Positions 51,987 to 56,416 of a DNA stretch of 56,416 bases are shown here, in pieces. Both the position numbers and the translations under genes were made by a program. Every line of letters begins with the position of its first letter. The first letter of the stretch is position 1. Below the pieces are notes generated by a model that was not told the DNA's origin, made no database searches, and saw only the letters and a list, made by a program, of their open reading frames with translations. The stretch lies in assembly GCA_000621905.1 (NCBI GenBank), contig JHXB01000016.1:1-56416 (forward strand), read 5' to 3'. The stretch comes from Lachnospiraceae bacterium NC2004 (GTDB lineage Bacteria; Bacillota; Clostridia; Lachnospirales; Lachnospiraceae).

Positions 51987-53279
51987 TCATATAGTGTCTT
52001 TCTTTTTGGTTATCTGCGGAAATGCAGCAATCTTATCAGCTAATATTGCTGCATTGTCATATCCGCTAGCAGCAAGTTCCTCGCCGGCTTCTTTTATGGC
52101 ACTTCCTACCCGGTCCTTAATATTATAATATCTATCCATTGCCAGGCGTTCTCCAAGATGCACATCTTTCAATGCCCTTCTAAAATGTTCATCTGTGATA
52201 TTGTCTATTATATATTCACCACCTACGGAAAATGACATACTTTTCGTAGATTCTTTATATATAATTGTACTTATCATATCATATGCCGGAGAGAGCCTAA
52301 CAGAATTCAAATCACTGTTATACAACAAAGAATAATTCTTTATATGAGCATCGGTATTGCCGATTAAGTAATTATAAACAACTCTGTCCCATAGTTTAAG
52401 TTGATCCTCAATCGGGTTGCTTGATACATGTCTTATAAGATCAAATATCAATCTCATATACCCTTTATTAGCTTTCTCATACTTAAGTTTTGAGGGGATA
52501 CCTAGCGCCTGAGAAAAATCTTCTTGATGAAGTCTCAACGGACAAGGAAGATTGCCAATTAGTTGAGAATCCAAATTGATAATTCGATCATAACGCTTTG
52601 TAGAAAAAAGAATTGCGTCATCTCGCTTGCTTCCCGTATCAATAATCTTGCTATCAACAACATCTATGCCCAACTTTTTAGCTGCAAGTAAAACCAATTG
52701 CTCATTTACAACGATATCATTTAACCTAACGTGACTTTGCTTCAATATATGTGTACTTGGAGCGCAACCTACAGGCAAATACCATGTCTTACCATCATCG
52801 TTAGAATATACTCCTACTTTGCCAGACGCTCCCGTCAAAGACAGATGTGTTTCAATCAACAAGTCTGTTGACTTTGTAGCTCCCTCTTTAGCAAGCTCCT
52901 TTATCCTATCCAATGATAGCTCTCTGTATTCATTTTTATAAATCCTGTCACTGCCATCTAATATTTGGATTGCACCCAAGCATTCGCTTCCAAGTTCTTT
53001 GAGGATAGCAATATAATCATCCTCGTCTTCATGCATATTAATAGCTAATGCACGTCTCGAAAAACCCTCAGGCAAAAGGCCCTCAAAGAATGTTCTTGTA
53101 GTAACGACAGAAAAAAATTGCTCCTGCAAAGGAAGTGACACCGAAATAGGTATAGCATCCGTGTCCGAAAGATAATCTTCATTATATTTAAATCTGGCAT
53201 CTAAATGAGATTCCCCGATAATCTTACCTACAGATATCTGCACTCCTCTTCTTTCAATAGAAACATCAAGTTCTACCAC
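51987..53279 (-). CDS. hipA: HipA-type toxin kinase
   Basis: This 430-residue Ser/Thr kinase belongs to the HipA family. The N-terminal Couple_hipA-like part includes FFEGLLPEGFSRRALA. A Gly-rich loop TGASGKVGVYSNDDG lies near 150, the catalytic GNTDAHIKNYSLL near 306 and the metal-site SPAYDM near 325. E. coli HipA phosphorylates glutamyl-tRNA synthetase and halts growth; targets of this one are unknown. The length is that of full HipA, and the active-site residues look intact, so it should be a working toxin. It follows hipB by three bases. Confidence 0.95.
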   Translation of the reverse strand: MVELDVSIERRGVQISVGKIIGESHLDARFKYNEDYLSDTDAIPISVSLPLQEQFFSVVTTRTFFEGLLPEGFSRRALAINMHEDEDDYIAILKELGSECLGAIQILDGSDRIYKNEYRELSLDRIKELAKEGATKSTDLLIETHLSLTGASGKVGVYSNDDGKTWYLPVGCAPSTHILKQSHVRLNDIVVNEQLVLLAAKKLGIDVVDSKIIDTGSKRDDAILFSTKRYDRIINLDSQLIGNLPCPLRLHQEDFSQALGIPSKLKYEKANKGYMRLIFDLIRHVSSNPIEDQLKLWDRVVYNYLIGNTDAHIKNYSLLYNSDLNSVRLSPAYDMISTIIYKESTKSMSFSVGGEYIIDNITDEHFRRALKDVHLGERLAMDRYYNIKDRVGSAIKEAGEELAASGYDNAAILADKIAAFPQITKKKDTI

Positions 53280-53282
53280 GTA

Positions 53283-53498
53283 TTATCCCTCCCTTTCAAC
53301 TATATTCACATCCATCCCCAAAAGAGAAACGACCAAAAGAGCCTTGTCTAGTTCAATCGTCTTTTTGCCATTTTCCAAATCTGATAAAAAACTAACTGAT
53401 AAACCGCTCACCTGAGATATATAACTCTGTGTATAATTGAGCTTCTTTCTCCGTTCTCTAACCTTTTGCCCAAATTCGTTAGAATTACTGACCTTCAT
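53283..53498 (-). CDS. hipB: HipB-type antitoxin, XRE helix-turn-helix
   Basis: The protein has 71 residues from the ATG at 53498 (site AGGGGTGATACT); a longer frame to 53543 has no ribosome site. It has one Cro/C1 helix-turn-helix: FGQKVRERRKKLNYTQSYIS then GLSVSFLSDLENGKKTI. It should bind and neutralise HipA and repress the operon through the CGTACGGCT repeats upstream. Confidence 0.92.
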   Translation of the reverse strand: MKVSNSNEFGQKVRERRKKLNYTQSYISQVSGLSVSFLSDLENGKKTIELDKALLVVSLLGMDVNIVEREG

Positions 53499-53549
53499 AG
53501 TATCACCCCTATTTATAAACATAATATAAGCGTAACAAAACAATATTAC

Positions 53550-53642
53550 GCCGTACGGCTAAATCATCTGTACGACACCATTATATTTGTTCGTACGGCT
53601 AAATATAGTATGATAACATTATAACTGGTTCGTACGGCTTAG
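53550..53642. promoter_or_regulatory. Repeated CGTACGGCT operators of hipBA
   Basis: CGTACGGCT occurs in the same orientation at 53552, 53592 and 53631, spaced 40 and 39 bases. Each is followed by (A/T)A, and the first extends to the perfect palindrome GCCGTACGGC. A weaker related site, TGTACGAC, lies at 53569. The last repeat ends near 53642; the first is about 50 bases upstream of the hipB start. The likely minus-strand -10 box TATAAT near 53580 is between sites, as expected for autorepression. Confidence 0.75.
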
Positions 53643-53687
53643 TCAAGTGACCGCTAAAAATCTTGATTTGGTGCAAATCAATCTACA

Positions 53688-53722
53688 TAAAAAAACAAAG
53701 CTCGGGGTTTATCCCGAGCTGT
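53688..53722 (-). terminator. Terminator of the Agr-type kinase operon
   Basis: Arms AGCTCGGG and CCCGAGCT (53699-53720), followed on the minus strand by TTTGTTTTTTT. It lies 19 bases after the kinase stop. Confidence 0.9.
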
Positions 53723-53740
53723 TGTTATGCATATTGAGTG

Positions 53741-55042
53741 TTAGAGAATCGGTATTCTTACTGCAACGTCAAATGTATTGTTATTTTGTTGAAAATCATA
53801 GGATCCTTTGTATTTTTTTATTGTATTTCGTGCATTTTCTAAGCCGTAACCATGGTGTAAGTAATATTCAGTAGTGTTCTTGAAATCTGGGAGCTGGTTA
53901 TTTACTGAATTTATTATATGGATTATTAGTATTGAATCTGTTGTTGCAATATTTACAGATATGGTTCTTTTGGCAGGTGGTTTGATGTGCCTTACTTCTT
54001 CGAGAGAATTATCAAGTAAATTTCCTAATATTACACTTAAGTCATAATCCTCAACAGGGATGATTTCGGGATTTATTGCTATGTTAGTAGTATATTCAAT
54101 TCCTTCATTTTGTGCTAAATTGGAATGGTTGCTAACAAATGCATCTATTACTAAGTTTCCAGTGTTGATTTTGTTGTATGTATACTCCATTTCTGTTATA
54201 GCTCGTTTTATATATGGGAGCCCATGGGCTGAATCGTTTGAGTCTATACAAGATTCGAGATACATAAAATGCTTTTTTGCATCATGAAGAATGCTTCTTG
54301 TGTTACGATATGCTGTAGAAATCTGATTATATTTATTAATTTGATATATTACTTGTTGGTTGAGCAGGTTTTTTTCTTCTTCTAAGTTTTGGATTGTAAA
54401 GATATTGTCTAACAAAACAAAATTAATGATATTGATAATAAAGAGCGCTGCTGCTCTTGATATAACTAATAGTTTATATGTGTTATCTGTTGTCATCATT
54501 TGTGAAGTATCGCCGATTATTAGAATTGATAGGGTTGGGGTAATGAGTATAGCGATACTGTATTTAATGGAATATCTGCGCTTTTGAGGCTTGTAGAAAA
54601 TGCGAATAATAGATAGGAACAGAAAGAAGAAGAACCCATACTGAGCTTGGACTATAAGTTCAATTTGTTCGGGCTTTAAATTTATATAATTGTTAGTGAC
54701 TGCTGCTGTAACCAATGCACCAGGAATGTCTTCACATATTCCTGCAAAAAAAGTGTAAAACAGACATATGAATAGTCTGTGACGCAAACTGGACGTGTAT
54801 AATACGGACATTAGCAGTATTGTGGCAAATGTAACTATGCTCATTATGATACTTTTTTCTGTATTAAGTGTTCCTAAAAAGAAGTGTGATATCGGAAGTG
54901 GTATGAGTTCTGCTATAATGAGCCATAACCAATATATCTTTGAAAGTGTTTCATTTGTTTTGGAAAAGAAGGTTTTCAAGTAAAAATGTATTGTTATAAC
55001 GTCAATTATAGAGCAGAGTATTTCAAATAAATAGTAGATCAT
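53741..55042 (-). CDS. AgrC/ComD-like sensor histidine kinase
   Basis: This 433-residue protein has about six membrane helices in residues 1-205, as in peptide-pheromone receptors. A cytoplasmic GHKL kinase part follows. The phospho-accepting His is in ILHDAKKHFMYL near 250, the N box is ILGNLLDNSLEE near 340, and a short G box reads HGYGLENARNTI. The missing F box and short catalytic domain fit the HPK10 family, whose members sense cyclic or linear peptides and act on LytTR regulators. The regulator gene lies 16 bases upstream. No peptide or AgrB gene adjoins. Confidence 0.92.
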   Translation of the reverse strand: MIYYLFEILCSIIDVITIHFYLKTFFSKTNETLSKIYWLWLIIAELIPLPISHFFLGTLNTEKSIIMSIVTFATILLMSVLYTSSLRHRLFICLFYTFFAGICEDIPGALVTAAVTNNYINLKPEQIELIVQAQYGFFFFLFLSIIRIFYKPQKRRYSIKYSIAILITPTLSILIIGDTSQMMTTDNTYKLLVISRAAALFIINIINFVLLDNIFTIQNLEEEKNLLNQQVIYQINKYNQISTAYRNTRSILHDAKKHFMYLESCIDSNDSAHGLPYIKRAITEMEYTYNKINTGNLVIDAFVSNHSNLAQNEGIEYTTNIAINPEIIPVEDYDLSVILGNLLDNSLEEVRHIKPPAKRTISVNIATTDSILIIHIINSVNNQLPDFKNTTEYYLHHGYGLENARNTIKKYKGSYDFQQNNNTFDVAVRIPIL

Positions 55043-55058
55043 GACTTGCAGCTCCTTG

Positions 55059-55796
55059 TTAATTATTGTTTAGCGAAATTGCGTGGCGTGTGATCAGCTT
55101 ATGGAATTCTGGAAGTTTTCTTCTACTTACAGGTAGTTTTGTACCGTCAAGTAAAACAACTGAATTGTCATTAAAATAGTGAACGCAATTTAAGTTTATT
55201 AATATACCGCGATATGGAGAAAAAAAGTGAATATCTTTAAGCTCCTTTTCTATGTCTCGTATAACTCCGTGCGAATCTATTGTACGGTCTTTTAGGTAGA
55301 AGGTTATTGTGTTCTTTTTTCCTGGAATTTTATTGATATACATAATATCATCTATACTTATTATTTCAGTACAATCCGTACATTGTATCATTAATTTTTT
55401 ATCGGTTGCGTCTGTTAATTCTTGAATGAGTTGAGTCATTACTTTGCTTAAACTTTCGATTGTAAGTGGTTTAGTGAGATAGTTAACCGGATGAATAGGA
55501 AAACAATCTTGCATATATTTAGGATAGTTGCTTAAGAATATTATTTGTAAGTCTTTGTCAGTGTTGTGTTTGATATCTTTAGCAAGTTGTAATCCGTTAA
55601 TGTTGGGCATTTCGACATCGAAAAAAGCTATGTGAAACATTCCGGGTGTTAAATAATTGTTCAAAAGGGATTCTGCCGAAGTATATTGTTTAATACTAAA
55701 ATCTATATCATTTTGCATTCCGTATTGTTCTAGTAATCTGACAGTGCTTTGAATTGATTCTTTATCATCGTCACATATAACAACCTTAAATGTCAT
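55059..55796 (-). CDS. LytTR response regulator (AgrA/ComE-like)
   Basis: This 245-residue protein has a receiver domain (about 1-125) with VVICDDDK, the phospho-accepting Asp near 58 in AFFDVEMPNING, and TKP at the end. A LytTR DNA-binding domain follows (about 145-240): IQCTDCTEIISIDDIMYINK, DSHGVIRDIEKEL, then FFSPYRGILINLNCVHYF and LPVSRRKLPEFHKL. LytTR regulators bind pairs of direct repeats spaced by about two helix turns. The partner kinase gene is next. Targets are unknown. Confidence 0.93.
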   Translation of the reverse strand: MTFKVVICDDDKESIQSTVRLLEQYGMQNDIDFSIKQYTSAESLLNNYLTPGMFHIAFFDVEMPNINGLQLAKDIKHNTDKDLQIIFLSNYPKYMQDCFPIHPVNYLTKPLTIESLSKVMTQLIQELTDATDKKLMIQCTDCTEIISIDDIMYINKIPGKKNTITFYLKDRTIDSHGVIRDIEKELKDIHFFSPYRGILINLNCVHYFNDNSVVLLDGTKLPVSRRKLPEFHKLITRHAISLNNN

Positions 55797-55800
55797 TTGT

Positions 55801-56028
55801 TTAATCCTTTCTTTTTTTATATATATGATAACCTATAACCATGCTAATAGCTAGTATTAATGAACAAAAGGATAGTGTCGTAGTACATGTGTCATTTTCG
55901 TAAACTATAAATATGACTAGCAGAATAGTAGAAACGAAAGATCCAAGTATACAAGTGGATTTGCTAATTAATGAATCTTTCACTAATGCATCAGTTAATT
56001 TTTGACTGAGTTGTTTGGCTAATACCAT
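55801..56028 (-). CDS. Small two-helix membrane protein, first gene of the Agr-type operon
   Basis: This 75-residue protein has an amphipathic N-terminus (AKQLSQKLTDALVKDSLISK) followed by two membrane helices (about 27-44 and 50-67) and a basic end KKRKD. The N-terminal stretch resembles the start of AgrB peptide-processing proteases, but the protein is far too short and lacks the catalytic His and Cys. It could be a cut-down AgrB relative, an inhibitor or regulator of the kinase, or unrelated. It ends 4 bases before the regulator start, so translation is coupled. The site AAAGGATCAACA is fair. Confidence 0.7.
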   Translation of the reverse strand: MVLAKQLSQKLTDALVKDSLISKSTCILGSFVSTILLVIFIVYENDTCTTTLSFCSLILAISMVIGYHIYKKRKD

Positions 56029-56112
56029 ATTGTTGATCCTTTTCGTAGAAGAATTGTTATTGTACCTTGGTAATTATATCATATATTTTGAAAATGAATA
56101 TTCCACGCTGGA

Positions 56113-56160
56113 CGTACCACCAATCCGCAATCGCGTACCGCTAGTCCGCGACAGCGTACC
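56113..56160. repeat. IS21 multiple end repeats
   Basis: CGTACC occurs at 56113, 56134 and 56155, exactly 21 bases apart, with part of the flanks (AATCCG, TAGTCCG) also repeated. Such repeats are the known transposase-binding sites inside IS21-family ends. Confidence 0.75.
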
Positions 56161-56280
56161 TCCTTGTTTTTGATGTTGCAATTCACGCGATAATGCAACT
56201 AATCCATACAATGATACTGATTCTATTGTAGAATTGTTTAAGGCTTATAAGCCTAATTCTACGAAAGGAGGCCAAAGATA

Positions 56281-56416
56281 TGGCCAATAGAATCAATGTA
56301 AAGCTCATACTCGAGCTAAAATCTGGCGGTATGTCCCAGAATGAGATTGCCAGATCACGGCATATGTCACGCAGTTCTATTAGTTCTGTAGTGAACATTG
56401 CCAAGGAAAAGAACAT
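56281..56416 (+). CDS. istA: IS21-family transposase IstA (N-terminal fragment at window edge)
   Basis: The frame begins with ATG at 56281 after AAAGGAGGC and stays open to the window end (45 codons). The residues show an IstA-type helix-turn-helix start: NVKLILELKSGGMSQNEIAR, then RHMSRSSISSVVNIAKEKN. IstA cuts and joins the element ends, aided by the ATPase IstB, whose gene would lie outside the window. The opposite-strand frame over this stretch is a shadow. Confidence 0.9.

Larger units (their letters stand above)
56109..56416 (+). mobile_element. IS21-family insertion sequence, left end (partial)
   Basis: The region holds a set of spaced CGTACC end repeats and then the start of an IstA-type transposase that runs off the window. 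The left tip is put near TGGACGTACC at 56109, because IS21-family ends begin with TG; this is an estimate. The IS interrupts the space upstream of the Agr-type operon. Confidence 0.75.

Noticed and set aside
56183-56416. Minus-strand frame at the window end
   Set aside because: It is the shadow of the IstA gene, which has the ribosome site and family sequence on the plus strand.

Overview
The window is a 56.4 kb piece of a low-GC Gram-positive chromosome. The support is strong AGGAGG-type ribosome sites, consensus sigma-A promoters, a dgt-dnaG-rpoD-trmK block, a PPi-type phosphofructokinase, many cyclic-di-GMP proteins, and an XrtG exosortase cluster of the Firmicutes type. A Lachnospiraceae (Butyrivibrio/Pseudobutyrivibrio-like) origin is my best guess; this is inference and no database was searched.

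Layout. 1-490: 3' end of a 23S rRNA gene, then tRNA-Trp, with no 5S gene between them or before the terminator. 566-2146: a membrane diguanylate cyclase. 2306-10467: a seven-gene same-strand block that reads as an XrtG/Firmicu-CTERM protein-sorting and glycosylation system (GT-C-like membrane protein, two Cys-less PTPS homologues, the sorted surface protein, exosortase XrtG, a processive family-2 glycosyltransferase and an unrecognised membrane protein). It is closed by a convergent GT2-GtrA glycosyltransferase. 11712-13535: a small orphan gene plus an exported serpin. 13838-17464: a sugar ABC importer (binding protein and two permeases, no ATPase) with a structured leader and two internal terminators. 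17601-25140: housekeeping block dgt, dnaG, rpoD (with a large Lys/Ala/Thr-rich N-terminal extension), trmK, a uridine-kinase-like protein and RNase P RNA. 25404-28525: an orphan gene behind a consensus promoter and palindrome, an AP2/HNH-like protein and threonine synthase. 28548-32317: an operator-like repeat region followed by two large exported surface proteins. 32314-35470: PPi-phosphofructokinase, divergent from a zinc-binding lipoprotein and a metal-associated OB-fold lipoprotein. 35472-39093 (minus): AAA+ ATPase, small YbjN-like protein, LacI regulator. 39234-42881: an EAL and a GGDEF protein separated by a palindromic repeat element. 43149-47146: sulfate importer sbp-cysTWA. 47274-51705: glycosyltransferase, REC-GGDEF protein, REC protein and L-lactate dehydrogenase. 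51727-56416: an accessory region holding a 30-bp repeat array, hipBA with repeated operators, an Agr-type kinase/LytTR regulator pair with a small membrane protein, and the left end of an IS21-family element running off the window.

How it fits together. The most distinctive system is the XrtG cluster. Its surface protein carries a C-terminal sorting tail with Gly-Gly-Leu-Pro, a hydrophobic segment and an Arg cluster. The next gene is a membrane protease/transpeptidase with the exosortase Cys-Arg-His set. Around them lie glycan-building enzymes. Together they suggest that the surface protein is cleaved, anchored and probably decorated at the membrane. Four c-di-GMP enzymes in 50 kb and several exported adhesin-like proteins point to a cell with regulated surface attachment. 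The two Ig-like surface proteins downstream have no sorting signal of the same kind. The right-hand end looks like recently exchanged DNA.
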